Assembly: GCA_019311105.1 (NCBI GenBank)
Contig: JAFDDA010000014.1
Span: 1-64,000 of the forward strand
DNA length: 64,000 nucleotides
Direction of reading: 5' to 3'
DNA from: Deltaproteobacteria bacterium
Lineage (GTDB): Bacteria; Myxococcota_A; UBA9160; JAFDDA01
This document shows positions 14,965 to 24,940 of the stretch, piece after piece; within the stretch, counting starts at the first letter, position 1, and every line of letters starts with the position of its first letter. A program made the position numbers and the translations under genes. The notes beneath the pieces were generated by a model, which saw only the letters and a program-made list of their open reading frames with translations, made no database searches and had not been told where the DNA came from.

Positions 14965-17665
14965 TGGCCCTTCCTCTTTCGCTTCGCCTTCTTCTTGGGC
15001 GACTTGGAGACCTTCTTGTGGCCCGCTTCCGGCGCCGCAGCGATCGCGGCCTGGGCGGCCGCGAGCCGTGCGACAGGCACACGGTAGGGAGAGCAGGACA
15101 CGTAGTCGAGCCCGGTGCGCGAACAGAAGGCGACGGATTTCGCGTCGCCGCCGTGCTCGCCGCAAATGCCGACCTTGAGGTTGGGGTGGCTCGACCGGCC
15201 CTTCTCGACCCCGATCCGGATCAGCTCGCCGATGCCCTCCTCGTCGATGGAGACGAAGGGGTCGTCCTCGAGAATCCCCTGCTCGATGTAGTCGGGCAGG
15301 AACTTCCCGGCGTCGTCGCGCGAGAGCGCATAGGTCATCTGGGTGAGGTCGTTGGTGCCGAAGGAGAAGAAGTCGGCGTGGCGGGCGATCTCGTCTGCAA
15401 CGAGCGCGGCACGGGGCACCTCGATCATGGTGCCGATCGCCGAGCGGAAGCGTCGGCCGTGCTCGGCCTGGACCGCACGGATCTCTACCTGGCAGAGCGC
15501 GCGCAGCTTCTCGAGCTCCCCGACGTGTGCCACGAGCGGGATCATGATCTCCGGCTTCACCGCGACCCCGGAGGCCGCGACCTCGCACGCCGCTTCGGCG
15601 ATGGCACGGACCTGCATGCGGTAGATCTCGGGGAAGGTGATGCCGAGCCGGCAGCCGCGGTGGCCGAGCATCGGGTTGAACTCGTTCAAGCCTTCGATCC
15701 GCGCTCGGACCTCGGGCACGCTGCGCCCGAGCTTGCCCGCGACCTCCGCCATCTCGTCCTCGGTCTGCGGCAGGAACTCGTGCAGGGGCGGGTCGAGCAG
15801 GCGGATCGTGACCGGCAGGCCCTCCATGGCGCGGAAGATCCCTGCGAAGTCGCCACGCTGCATGGGCAGCAACTTTTCGAGGGCCTCGAGCCGCTGGCCC
15901 ACGTCTGCGGCCAGGATCATCTGGCGCACGGCCAGGATGCGATCGGCCTCGAAGAACATGTGCTCGGTTCGGCAGAGGCCGATCCCTTCGGCGCCGAACT
16001 CGCGAGCCACCTTGGCATCGTTCGGGGTGTCGGCGTTCGTGCGGACCCGGAGCGTCCGGCGGCGATCCGCCCAGCGCATGAGCTGACCGAACTCCGGGTC
16101 GAGCTCCGGCATCACCGTAGCCACGGTGCCCAAGATCACCTCGCCCGTGCTGCCGTCGAGGGTGAGCGGGTCGCCGGCGCGGAGGACGTGCTCGCCGAGG
16201 TGGACCTCGCCGGCCTTGCGATCGACGCGCAGCTCACCGCAACCGACCACACAGCACTTGCCCATGCCGCGCGCAACCACCGCCGCGTGGGAGGTCATGC
16301 CGCCCCGGGCGGTCAGGATGCCCTCGGCGGCGTCCATGCCATGGATGTCCTCGGGCGACGTCTCCGTCCGCACGAGCACGACCTTCTGGCCGGCCTTGCC
16401 GCGCGTCTCCGCCTCGTCGGCGGTCAGGACGATGATCCCGGTCGCGGCGCCGGGTGACGCGGGCAGCCCCTTGGCGAGGACGTTGCGCTCGGCGTCCGGG
16501 TCGAGGTGATCAGCCGCTCGCGAGCCATGTCGACGGCGATCTTCACGGCGGCGCGCACGGTCCGCTTGCCGTCGCGCGTTTGCAGCATCCAGAGCTTCCC
16601 GCGTTGGATCGTGAACTCGATGTCCTGCATGTCGCGGTAGTGCTTCTCGAGCCGCTTGTAGATGCGGACCAGCTCCTTGTAGGGGCCCGGCATCTCGCTC
16701 TCGAGGGTCGGCAGGCCCTGTTGCGCCGGCGAGCGGTTGTCGTCGTTGATGGGCTGGGGCGTGCGGATGCCCGCGACCACGTCTTCGCCCTGGGCGTTCT
16801 TCAGCCACTCGCCGTAGAACATGCGGGAACCGGTTGCGGGGTTTCGCGTGAAGGCGACCCCCGTGGCGCAGTCGTCGCCCATGTTCCCAAAGACCATGGC
16901 CTGGACGTTCACCGCCGTGCCCCACTCCGACGAGATCCCCTGCATCTGCCGATAGCGACGCGCTCGATCGTTCTGCCACGAGTCGAACACCGCCGCGACG
17001 GCGCCGCGCAGCTGCACCATCGGGTCCTGGGGGAAGGGCTTGCCCGAGAGGGCCTCGACGGTTTCGAGGTAGGTGCCGACCAGCGCGCGCAGGTCGGCGC
17101 CGCTGAGTTCGGTGTCGTTGCGGACGCCCCGGGTGCGCTTGAGGTCGTCGAGGTGCTCTTCGAAGCGCTCGCGGGGCACGCCGAGCACCACGTCGCCGTA
17201 CATCTGGACGAAGCGCCGGTAGCTGTCCCAGGCGAAGCGATCCTCGGCGCCTCGCGCGAGTCCGTGAACGGTGCGGTCGTTCAAGCCGAGGTTCAGCACG
17301 GTGTCCATCATGCCGGGCATCGAGACACGCGCCCCGGAGCGCACGGAGACGAGCAGGGGCTCGGACGGGTCACCGAAGCGGAGACCCATCGTCTTCTCGA
17401 TGCGCGCGAGAGCCGCACGCACACGCTCCCAGACGTCGCGCGGGATGCGCCGCCCTCCGGCATTGTAACGGCCACACACGTCGGTAGAGATGGTGAAGCC
17501 CGGCGGAACCGGGATGCCGAGGTTCGTCATCTCGGCGAGGTTCGCGCCCTTGCCACCGAGGCTGTCGCGCAGCTCCGCACGGCCGTCGGCCTTGCCCGCA
17601 CCGAAGAAGTAGACCGACCTCGCGGTCGCGCGTCGGGCGGCGGGCTTCTTCTTGCGCGCCGCCAT
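14961..17665 (-). pseudogene. ppdK: Pyruvate, phosphate dikinase, split by an internal deletion and frameshift
   Basis: PPDK interconverts pyruvate + ATP + Pi and PEP + AMP + PPi. The N-terminal frame (17665 to about 16510) has the nucleotide-binding domain ([41 protein letters not shown]) and ends near DMARERLIT. The rest is in another frame (about 16500 to 14961): [23 protein letters not shown], the phosphohistidine motif [18 protein letters not shown], and the C-terminal PEP/pyruvate barrel ([18 protein letters not shown]). About 20 residues linking the two domains are missing, a net loss of about 61 nt. The start overlaps the glyS stop (TGATG). It is either a genuine broken gene or an assembly deletion; see findings. 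Confidence 0.85.
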
Positions 17666-18993
17666 CAGCCTTCGATGCGCTCGGCCAGCCAGGCCGCAAC
17701 GCCTTCGATCGGGATCCGATCCTGGCGCATCGAATCGCGCTCACGCACGGTCACCTGGCCATCGGTCTCGGAGTCGAAGTCGTAGGTGACACAGAACGGC
17801 GTGCCCGCCTCGTCCTGACGCCGATAGCGCTTGCCGATGTTTCCGGACACGTCGAAGTAGGCATTCATGCGCTTGCGCAGGTCGCGCGCCAGCTTCTCGG
17901 CGGGCTCGGCGAGCTTTTTCGACAACGGCAGCACGGCGGCCTTGATCGGCGCGAGCGCCGGGTGGAAGCGCATCACCGTCCGCTGGTCGCCCCCCTCGAG
18001 ATCTTCTTCCGCGTAGGCATCGCAGAGCAGCGCGAGGGTCGTGCGGTCGATCCCGACCGAGGTTTCAACGACATGGGGGATGAACTTCTCCTTCGTCTGG
18101 TCATCGACGTAGGAGAGATCCTTGCCCGCGTATTCGGTGTGGCGCGTGAGGTCCCAATCGCCGCGATCGTGGATGCCCTCGATCTCCTGCCAGCCGAAGG
18201 GGAAGAGATATTCGACGTCGCACGCCGCATTGCAGTAGTGGGCCAGCTCGTCGGGCTCGTGGTCGCGCTGGCGCAGATGCTCGGGGCGAAGCCCGATCTC
18301 CTGATGGAAGGCGAAGCGCTCTGCGAGCCAATACTGGAACCACTTCTCGCGGTCGGCCGGCGCCACGAAGAACTCGAGCTCCGCCTGTTCGAACTCACGC
18401 GAACGGAATGTGAAGTTGCGCGGGTTGATCTCGTTTCGGAAGGCTTTCCCGATCTGTGCGATCCCGAAGGGAAGCTTCTGGCGCGCGGCCTCGCGGACGC
18501 GTTTGAAGTCCGTGAAGATCGACTGGCAGGTCTCGGCGCGCAGATAGGCCGTTGCGGCGGCCTCTTCCGAGGCGCCGATGAAGGTCTTCAACATCAGGTT
18601 GAAGTTGCGCGGGTCCGTGAAGTCGTGGGCGCCGCCTTCGCTGCACTTGCCGATGCCCTCGAGCTGGTCGGCCCGGAAGCGCTTCTTGCACGCCTTGCAG
18701 TCGACCATCGGGTCGCTGAAGTGCTCGACGTGGCCCGAGGCCTCCCAGGTCTTGGGGTGGCAGATGATCGAGCTGTCGATGCCCTCGACATCGTCGCGCT
18801 CGCGCACCATGCGCTGCCACCAGCGCGCCTTCAGGTTGTTCTTGAGTTCGACACCCAGGGGCCCGTAGTCCCAGAAGCCATTGATCCCGCCGTAGATCTC
18901 GCTCGAGGCGAAGATGAAGCCTCGTCGGGCGCAGAGAGACACGAGGTCTTCCATGCGCACGGATCGCGTCGGGGCGTCGGAATCGGCCGTCAT
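17665..18993 (-). CDS. glyS: Glycyl-tRNA synthetase, single-chain (alpha2) type
   Basis: Class II synthetase charging tRNA-Gly. 442 aa from [11 protein letters not shown] (AGGAAAG lies upstream; the track start at 19122 is too long). Recognisable segments are [17 protein letters not shown], a CKAC/C zinc-like insert, [17 protein letters not shown] (motif 2), [28 protein letters not shown] and a C-terminal anticodon-binding domain ([25 protein letters not shown]). It is the archaeal/eukaryal-like alpha2 form, not the alpha2beta2 GlyQS. The usual LRPETAQGIF segment reads [10 protein letters not shown]. It starts an operon with ppdK and the lipoprotein. Confidence 0.92.
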   Translation of the reverse strand: MTADSDAPTRSVRMEDLVSLCARRGFIFASSEIYGGINGFWDYGPLGVELKNNLKARWWQRMVRERDDVEGIDSSIICHPKTWEASGHVEHFSDPMVDCKACKKRFRADQLEGIGKCSEGGAHDFTDPRNFNLMLKTFIGASEEAAATAYLRAETCQSIFTDFKRVREAARQKLPFGIAQIGKAFRNEINPRNFTFRSREFEQAELEFFVAPADREKWFQYWLAERFAFHQEIGLRPEHLRQRDHEPDELAHYCNAACDVEYLFPFGWQEIEGIHDRGDWDLTRHTEYAGKDLSYVDDQTKEKFIPHVVETSVGIDRTTLALLCDAYAEEDLEGGDQRTVMRFHPALAPIKAAVLPLSKKLAEPAEKLARDLRKRMNAYFDVSGNIGKRYRRQDEAGTPFCVTYDFDSETDGQVTVRERDSMRQDRIPIEGVAAWLAERIEG

Positions 18994-19071
18994 CACTCGT
19001 CTTTCCTGGTCTGAGGAAGGGGGAGCATCCACGGGCGGGCTTTCGCTGTCAATGGTTTGGGAGGTGGGGCC

Positions 19072-19248
19072 GGAGGGGGGTGCCGCGCTCCGTTGCGCTC
19101 GCGGGTCGGACGGAAGGGACATGGCCCTCTTGCTCCCTTCGAACTACGAGATCCAGCGCGGCCTCGGGCCCTCGGCGTGCCCACCGCGTGGCAGCGCGGG
19201 TTGCTACCTCGGGTTCGTCCGCTCCACTCCGGCGCGGCACCCCCCTCC
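19072..19248. repeat. Element A: 177-bp palindrome-ended repeat
   Basis: Perfect 17-bp terminal inverted repeats, GGAGGGGGGTGCCGCGC (19072-19088) and its complement (19232-19248). The interior resembles the complement of element B: both carry a stretch encoding MALLLPS / VALLLAS and a later GLGPS / DLGPS. It lies in the 538-bp gap between glyS and the methyltransferase gene, which has no supportable gene. Confidence 0.7.
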
Positions 19249-19262
19249 AGCCTAGTGGCGTG

Positions 19263-19327
19263 TTTGCGTTGGCATGGAACGAGGCGCGGTGACGGGTTTG
19301 CGTTGGCAAGGGCCGAGGCGCGGTGAC
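19263..19327. repeat. Direct repeat, 34-bp period, between elements A and B
   Basis: TTTGCGTTGGCA...AGGCGCGGTGAC appears twice with a 34-bp period (starts 19263 and 19297), with a few mismatches in the middle. Confidence 0.8.
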
Positions 19328-19331
19328 GGCA

Positions 19332-19515
19332 GCCGGCGGGTGGGTGTCGTTGCGCAGCGCAGCCCAAACCCACCGAACCCGAACCAAGCGCCAACCCGCT
19401 CCAACCCCGAGGGCCCTAAGTCGCTAGGGACCTCAATGCCCGAAGCGAGCAATAGGGCCACGCCGTCTCCGGCACACATGCAGGCGAAGCGGAGCAACGA
19501 CACCCACCCGCCGGC
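19332..19515. repeat. Element B: 184-bp element with perfect 22-bp terminal inverted repeats
   Basis: GCCGGCGGGTGGGTGTCGTTGC (19332-19353) and its exact complement (19494-19515) bound the element. The interior is related to element A in inverted orientation. It has no ORF with family features and is too small for a transposase, so it looks like a MITE or a large structured repeat. Confidence 0.75.
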
Positions 19516-19531
19516 CGACCTCCCAACCCAG

Positions 19532-20254
19532 CTAACCAGGCTTCCGAACCACCACCAGATGGTTGTTCGGCTCCTCCTCGAGGTCTCCCAGGCTGAAGAA
19601 GAGGGCAATCGGCAGCGCCACCAGGGCGAACAGCGCCATCCAGGGCCACAACAGGTAGAACGACCACGGCCGGCGGATTCTTGCATCGGACATGCCGCCG
19701 AAGCGAGCGCTCTGAAGGAAGAAATAGACCAGGTGGGAAGCCATCGACGACCACACACCTCCGAGTGCCTGGTGCTCCGAGCCTTCCAGGCCGGCCTCCT
19801 CGATGACGCGCTCGATCCAGTAGCGGCTGAAGTTGCCGTGGTAGTCCGGTGCGAGGTGGGTGGTCGACGTCTGCGGGATGAGCAGGACGGCATGACCGCC
19901 CGGGCGCAACACCCGGCTGATCTCGCGGACCATCTCGATGGGTTCGAAGACATGTTCGAGCACTTGAATACACAGAACGGTGTCGACGCTCCCGTCCGCG
20001 ATGCCCATCCGGCAACCGTCACTGCGGACGAGGTGGACGCGCGAGTCGACGTTCTGGCCCGGCGAGCGATCGCTCGGCTCGAGGACGGTCCATGCGTCGA
20101 ACTGCACGCCCTGCCCGACGGCGGTTTCCACGAAATCCCAGCCTCCGACGTCGAGAACGTGGCCTCGGGCGAAGCGACGAATGGCGTCGAACATGGAACG
20201 CGACCGGAGATCCCGTGCCCGGTAGAGGGCCCGGATCATGGGGCTCTTGGACAA
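19532..20254 (-). CDS. SAM-dependent methyltransferase with C-terminal hydrophobic region
   Basis: 240 aa class I methyltransferase: motif I HVLDVGGWDFVE, an acidic strand-2 end (TVLEPSD), a motif near DTVLCIQVLEHV, and post-motif RVLRPGGHAVLLIPQ. This is the UbiE/type-11 pattern. The last about 60 residues hold two hydrophobic stretches (WPWMALFALVALPIALFF), suggesting membrane association. The TTG start directly follows the recO stop with AAGGAG 8 nt away, so it is better supported than the internal ATG at 20239. The substrate is unknown; a lipid or cell-surface role is a guess. Confidence 0.75.
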   Translation of the reverse strand: MSKSPMIRALYRARDLRSRSMFDAIRRFARGHVLDVGGWDFVETAVGQGVQFDAWTVLEPSDRSPGQNVDSRVHLVRSDGCRMGIADGSVDTVLCIQVLEHVFEPIEMVREISRVLRPGGHAVLLIPQTSTTHLAPDYHGNFSRYWIERVIEEAGLEGSEHQALGGVWSSMASHLVYFFLQSARFGGMSDARIRRPWSFYLLWPWMALFALVALPIALFFSLGDLEEEPNNHLVVVRKPG

Positions 20255-21067
20255 CTAGGCGGCTCCTTGTTCGGAGCGGGGCGGCGGCGGGGGACGCTCT
20301 TGGAGGACCTGCTCCATGAAGCGCTGACTGCGCAGCTCCACGCCGACGTGGAAGCGTTCGAAGCGGCCCACGACCCGGCGCGCCTCCTCCAGGGCGGCGG
20401 GTGAGAGCGCCAGCCGGTCGGCACGCTCGAGACCCAGCCGAACGCCGTGCTCCAGCGCGCGCAGCGTCCCGAGATGGATCGGCAGGAGATCGGTCCCGCC
20501 GGGACCCTCGGCCTGGCATTTCGTGCAGACCGGCCCGCCGTCGGGGACCGAGAAGCCCACCCGTGGGCCGGCGACTTCTTCCCCGCAGCGGACGCAACGC
20601 CGCAGCTCGGGGCGCAGGCCCAGGGCGTCGAGGGTGCACAGTTCGAGCAGGATGCGCAGCCTCGGGTCGGGCTCGCTGTGTTCGAGAGTGCCCAGGGTTT
20701 CGAGGGCGAAGCCGAAGAGCTGCTCGAGATCGTGCGGGGCGCCGCCCTCGGGCGCCAGGCGGTCGAGCAGTTCGAGCAGGTAGCAACCGAGGGCGAAGCT
20801 TCGCGGCCGGGTTCGCAGGCCTTCGAAGGTCCGCAGCAACCGGGTCTGCTCGAGCCGCGCCATCTGGGTCGTGCGCGGCATCACGAGCTGCACGCGCAGG
20901 TGATTGAAGAAGTCGAGGGTGCCGCCGAAGCGTTTGACGCTCCGCTTGGCACCCTTGGCGATGGCCGTGAGCCGACCCGTGTGGGGAGTGAGAAGGTGGA
21001 CGATCCGGTCGGACTCACCGAAGTCCACGGAACGCAGGATCAAGGCTTCGGTTCGAAGCGTACGCAC
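20255..21067 (-). CDS. recO: DNA repair protein RecO
   Basis: RecO acts with RecR to load RecA on SSB-coated gaps (RecFOR pathway). 270 aa from GTG 21067 (RTLRTEALILRSVDFGESDRIVHLLTP, the OB-fold start); the track start at 21142 adds a low-complexity basic tail. The central helical domain is followed by a zinc site, CVRCG...CTKC. It lies near glyS-ppdK, a neighbourhood I know from Geobacter-type genomes. Confidence 0.9.
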   Translation of the reverse strand: MRTLRTEALILRSVDFGESDRIVHLLTPHTGRLTAIAKGAKRSVKRFGGTLDFFNHLRVQLVMPRTTQMARLEQTRLLRTFEGLRTRPRSFALGCYLLELLDRLAPEGGAPHDLEQLFGFALETLGTLEHSEPDPRLRILLELCTLDALGLRPELRRCVRCGEEVAGPRVGFSVPDGGPVCTKCQAEGPGGTDLLPIHLGTLRALEHGVRLGLERADRLALSPAALEEARRVVGRFERFHVGVELRSQRFMEQVLQERPPPPPRSEQGAA

Positions 21068-21104
21068 CTGCGGAGAGTAGCGGCGCGAGCTCGATCGCGG
21101 GCGC

Positions 21105-21758
21105 CTAGGGTGCGCTGGCACCGACGGGCGGCGGGGCGGCATCGGGCGGCGCAGAAGGCGCGGCGGGGCGCACCCCAGCCGGCGAGGGCACGATCTCGCT
21201 CGCGCCCCGGGGCGGGATCAGGCCTTCGGCGCGAGCCAGCTCCCGAACGGAATCCCGACGGACGATGCGCTGGGCAGGCGCGTCTGTGGCGTCAGGCGCA
21301 CCGGCTCGGCCCTCGACCAGCAGGACCGCCACGAGCCCGATGGCCAACAGTCCGAGCACGAGGCCGACGCGCGGGCCGGGGTCGGGCAAGGGGTTGGTGC
21401 GGCGGCGTCGGCCGGGCCGGGCTTCGGGCAGCATCCGCGCCACGGCGTCGTCGGGGTCGAGGCCCAGGGCACTGGCAACGGTGCGGACGAACCCGCGAGC
21501 GAACCCGTCGGGTTCGTCATCGAAGGCGCCCGACTCCAAGCGCTCGAGGGAGCGCAGGGGGATGCAGGTGATCCGCGCGAGTTCGGCGAGGCTGATGCCG
21601 CGCAGGCGACGCTGCCGCGACAGGAAGGCCCCGATGGGCTCGGCGTCCACGTCGGCGGCGAGCGCGGCGTCCGCGACGCCACCGACGGATGTCGATGCGG
21701 CTGCGGCGCCCCCCGCTACTGAAGGATCTTCATGTAGTCCTGAGACTTCTTCGCCCAC
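21105..21758 (-). CDS. Helix-turn-helix membrane protein (RodZ-like N-terminus)
   Basis: 217 aa. The N-terminal HTH_25 domain (IGAFLSRQRRLRGISLAELARITCIPLRSLERLESG) is followed by FARGFVRTVASALGLDPDDAVARM, a basic linker, one transmembrane helix (VGLVLGLLAIGLVAVLLVEG) and a Pro/Ala-rich periplasmic tail. This is the RodZ/YfgA architecture, but the periplasmic domain is short and low-complexity. RodZ-type proteins link MreB to the wall machinery; whether this one does is unknown. The GTG start overlaps the upstream TPR gene by 43 nt, so a later start is possible. Confidence 0.7.
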   Translation of the reverse strand: MGEEVSGLHEDPSVAGGAAAASTSVGGVADAALAADVDAEPIGAFLSRQRRLRGISLAELARITCIPLRSLERLESGAFDDEPDGFARGFVRTVASALGLDPDDAVARMLPEARPGRRRRTNPLPDPGPRVGLVLGLLAIGLVAVLLVEGRAGAPDATDAPAQRIVRRDSVRELARAEGLIPPRGASEIVPSPAGVRPAAPSAPPDAAPPPVGASAP

Positions 21759-22534
21759 GAGCTACTCCCAACCGGGCCCTCTGCCACGGTCGTGAACTGT
21801 TCCAGGGCGAGGCCCCGGTTGCCCAGGGAGACGTACAGCTCACCCATGCGGTAGCGCGCCTCGGCCTCGGCGAAGGGGCCGGGCTTGTGATCCACGACGT
21901 CTTCGAAGTGCTGGATCGCGTCGAGTTTGCTGCCCGCCTCGGACTCCAGAATGCCAAGATTGAGGTGCGCTGGCCAGAAGCTCGGCTCGTACTCGAGCGC
22001 GCTGCTGAGCGCCGTCCGGGCCTCTTCGACCCGCCCGGCCCGCAGGTGGGCCCATCCGAGGTTGTTGAAGGCTCGCCACGGCGCCGGGTAGGTCGGGTCC
22101 TCCACGAGCTTCTGGGCCCATTCGGCGGACTCGTCGTAGCGCTTCATGTGGGAATACAGGGCCGAGAGGTTCAGCTGGGCCGTCTGGAAGTGGGGCTTCA
22201 GCTCTGCGGCCCGGAGCAGGTGCTCCTCGGCCTGGTCATAGAGGCTCTTGCGCCGGTAGCACTCCCCGAGGCCGAGGTGGATCCACGGGTCGTCGGGTCG
22301 ATAGTCGACGGCGGACAGGAACTCACGGAGTGCCGAGGGCGTCCGGCCGCGGGCCAGATGGTCGACGGCGAGGTCGTAGTGGGCGCGGCTGCGCGTTTCC
22401 TTCTCGAACTCGTTGAGATTGTTCTTCGCGGCCCTCTGCTGCGCCTCGCGGGTCGCTGCGGGCGTGCTGGCGCAGCCAGGCAGGCCGATGGCCAGAACGG
22501 CGAGGAACGCGGCAAGGCGCTGGGGATGACTCAT
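21716..22534 (-). CDS. TPR lipoprotein (PilF/PilW-like)
   Basis: 272 aa with lipoprotein signal MSHPQRLAAFLAVLAIGLPGCAS and five or six TPR units (for example AHYDLAVDHLARGRTPSALREFLSAVDYRPDD, LNLSALYSHMKRYDESAEWAQKLVED). The size and organisation match the PilF/PilW pilotins that help assemble the PilQ secretin. Since this genome has type IV pilins and PilD, that role is plausible but not shown. It overlaps the RodZ-like gene downstream. Confidence 0.75.
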   Translation of the reverse strand: MSHPQRLAAFLAVLAIGLPGCASTPAATREAQQRAAKNNLNEFEKETRSRAHYDLAVDHLARGRTPSALREFLSAVDYRPDDPWIHLGLGECYRRKSLYDQAEEHLLRAAELKPHFQTAQLNLSALYSHMKRYDESAEWAQKLVEDPTYPAPWRAFNNLGWAHLRAGRVEEARTALSSALEYEPSFWPAHLNLGILESEAGSKLDAIQHFEDVVDHKPGPFAEAEARYRMGELYVSLGNRGLALEQFTTVAEGPVGSSSWAKKSQDYMKILQ

Positions 22535-22607
22535 GGTTCGATCCTTCCTGAGGGGCGCAACGCCCCGACGGCCGCCTCGGCCCGGGGGCCGGAGCGGCGG
22601 AACTGGG

Positions 22608-23009
22608 TCAAACGGCCCGGGGGCCGCGATGGCGGAATCTCGTCAAGCGGACGTCGGCCCGGACCGCGGTGCCGGGGTCGGGTTCCGGATCCGGGTCCGG
22701 CGTCCGCGAAGGAAACAGGAAGCCGAGGCCCGCGAGAAAGCGCTCGGCGGCCTCGAGGGCCCTGGCGCGGGCGGCGGGCCCGAGAGGCGGGTCGGGCAGA
22801 TCGAAGCCGCGCACGGCCTGGGGCGCGCCATCGGGGCGCAGCCAGAGCCGCACCACCGCGCTCGAACCCGCCGGAAGCCAGCCGAGTGCCGCGCGCGTCG
22901 CCCGGGGCGTCTCGTCCGGCCCGAACAGGACCGGCGCATTCAAGGAAAAGCGCAGCTCGCGCGCCTCCCCTGCCGCCGGCCATGCAGATTGCTCGATCGG
23001 GGTGAACAT
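22608..23009 (-). CDS. Hypothetical protein, divergent to korA
   Basis: 133 aa, ATG 23009. It begins MFTPIEQSAWPAAGEARELRFSLNAPVLFGPDETPR and has a regular strand/helix alternation with protein-like codon bias. There is no signal peptide, membrane segment or known motif. The C-terminal region is Asp/Pro-rich (TPDPDPEPDPGT). It lies 73 nt upstream of the TPR lipoprotein gene and may be its first partner. No function is assigned. Confidence 0.5.
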   Translation of the reverse strand: MFTPIEQSAWPAAGEARELRFSLNAPVLFGPDETPRATRAALGWLPAGSSAVVRLWLRPDGAPQAVRGFDLPDPPLGPAARARALEAAERFLAGLGFLFPSRTPDPDPEPDPGTAVRADVRLTRFRHRGPRAV

Positions 23010-23210
23010 GCTCAGGGTATCGGCCTAGACGGCCCCTCACTTGAGCGCACCGAGCGGGCAGATCGGGGCGAAAGCCCGTGCCGCTTGGGCGCTTCCACGA
23101 GAGGTGGAAACGGGGCCTCAGGCCCTCCCTTGGCCTTTCGGTCTCCGGAGGGAGGGATAGACTCCGCTCGTGTGACCCCGCTCGGCTTCGGGGCACGGGG
23201 GCACGCTTCG

Positions 23211-24940
23211 GTGGCCAATAAGACGGTGGAAGAGATCGACCGGGTCGCCATCCGGTTCACGGGTGATTCCGGGGACGGGATGCAGCTCGTTGGCTCGAAG
23301 TTCACCGAGGCCACGGCCCAGGCCGGCAACGACCTCTCGACCTTCCCCGATTTCCCCGCCGAGATCCGCGCGCCCGCCGGCACCCTCGCCGGCGTGTCCG
23401 GGTTCCAGATCCACTTCTCTTCGCGCGACGTGCGCACGCCGGCGGACGAACCCGACGTACTCGTCGCGTTCAACCCGGCGGCGCTGCGCGCCAACATCGC
23501 GGACGTCCGACCGGGCGGCATGGTGATCGTCAACAACGATGCGTTCACCGCGCGCAACGTCGAGCGCGCCGGCTACACGGGCGATCCGCTCGAAGAGTTG
23601 CGCGACCGCTTCCAACTCGTCGAGATCCCGGTCACGAATCTGAACCGCGAGGCGCTGAAGGATCTCGACCTCTCCTCGCGCGACGCCGACCGTTGCAAGA
23701 ACTTCTTTGCCCTCGGCCTCATGTATTGGCTCTACGATCGGCCCATCGAACCGACGGTCGAGTGGATCGGCGGCCGCTTCAAGGGCGTCCTCGGCGACGC
23801 CAACGCTCGCGCACTCAAGACCGGATACCACTTCGGCGAAACGACGGAGCTGTTCCCGGTCTCCTTCGTGGTGCCGCGGGCCAAGATCGAGCCGGGTCTC
23901 TACCGCAACATCACGGGCAACCAGGCCGTCGCATGGGGGATCGCCGCCGCGTCGCAGCGCTTCGACAAGCCCGTGTTCCTCGGGGCCTATCCGATCACGC
24001 CGGCCAGCGACGTGCTCCACGAGCTGGCACGACCAGCGGCCCGGGCTTCGTCCTGAAGCAGGAAGCCCTGGGCCTCGCCGTGATGGCCGAGCTCCCCCTG
24101 GTGGTGGTCGACATCCAGCGCGGCGGCCCCTCGACGGGCCTGCCCACCAAGACCGAGCAGGCTGATCTGCTGCTCACGCTCTACGGCCGCAACAGCGACA
24201 GCCCGCTCCCGGTCATCGCAGCCTCGACCCCGGGCGATTGTTTCTTCACGGCACTCGAAGCGTTCCAGCTCGCGGTCCGGTACATGACGCCGGTGGTGAT
24301 GCTGTCAGATGGCTACCTGGCGACCAGCTCGGAGCCGTGGCGCATCCCGGACGTCGACACGCTGCTGCGCGACGAGGTCCACTACGCCGACGATCCCGAC
24401 ACGTTCCTACCCTACGACCGCAACCCCGAGACCCTCGCGCGCCCCTGGGCCATCCCCGGAACACCGGGCCTCGAGCATCGCATCGGCGGCATCGAGAAAT
24501 CCGACGGCACCGGCAACGTTTCCTACGATCCGCAGAACCACGACACCATGGTGCGTCTGCGCGCCGAGAAGATCGCCCGCATCGCGCGCGCCCTGCCCGA
24601 GGTCGAGGTCACGGGCCCGGACCATGGGAAGCTGCTCGTCGTCGGCTGGGGCGGGACCCACGGCGCCATCTCCGAGGCGTGTGACGACGCGCGCCGCGAG
24701 GGCATCCCGGTGTCGAACCTGCACCTGCGCCACCTGAACCCGTTCCCGACGAACCTCGGTGCCGTGCTCGGGCAGTTCGAGAAGGTGCTCGTTCCGGAGC
24801 TGAACCTCGGGCAGCTCTCGCGCCTGCTGCGCGCCGAGTTCCTCGTGCCCGCCGAATCGCTCACCAAGGTCTACGGCCAGCCGTTCAAGGTCGGAGAGAT
24901 CCGCAGCCGCATCGCAGAGATGGCAGGGAGTTCGCACTGA
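23211..24940 (+). pseudogene. korA: 2-oxoglutarate:ferredoxin oxidoreductase, gamma-alpha subunit, split by deletion and frameshift
   Basis: KorA with KorB oxidatively decarboxylates 2-oxoglutarate to succinyl-CoA using ferredoxin. The N-terminal gamma-like domain (RVAIRFTGDSGDGMQLVG) is fused to the alpha domain (LGAYPITPASDVLHEL). The frame then breaks near 24025 and resumes as TTSGPGFVLKQEALGLAVM...GGPSTGLPTKTEQADLL to 24940. About 35 residues are missing, including the segment that normally reads FQAEDEIAA; the net loss is about 103 nt. The start is GTG 23211 (GTG 23172 is an alternative). The stop overlaps korB (TGATG). Assembly error or real decay is unresolved. Confidence 0.85.

Noticed and set aside
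23994-24060. Programmed frameshift or intron in korA
   Set aside because: Coding sequence is missing, not inserted, and no slippery site is seen; recoding cannot restore the lost residues.
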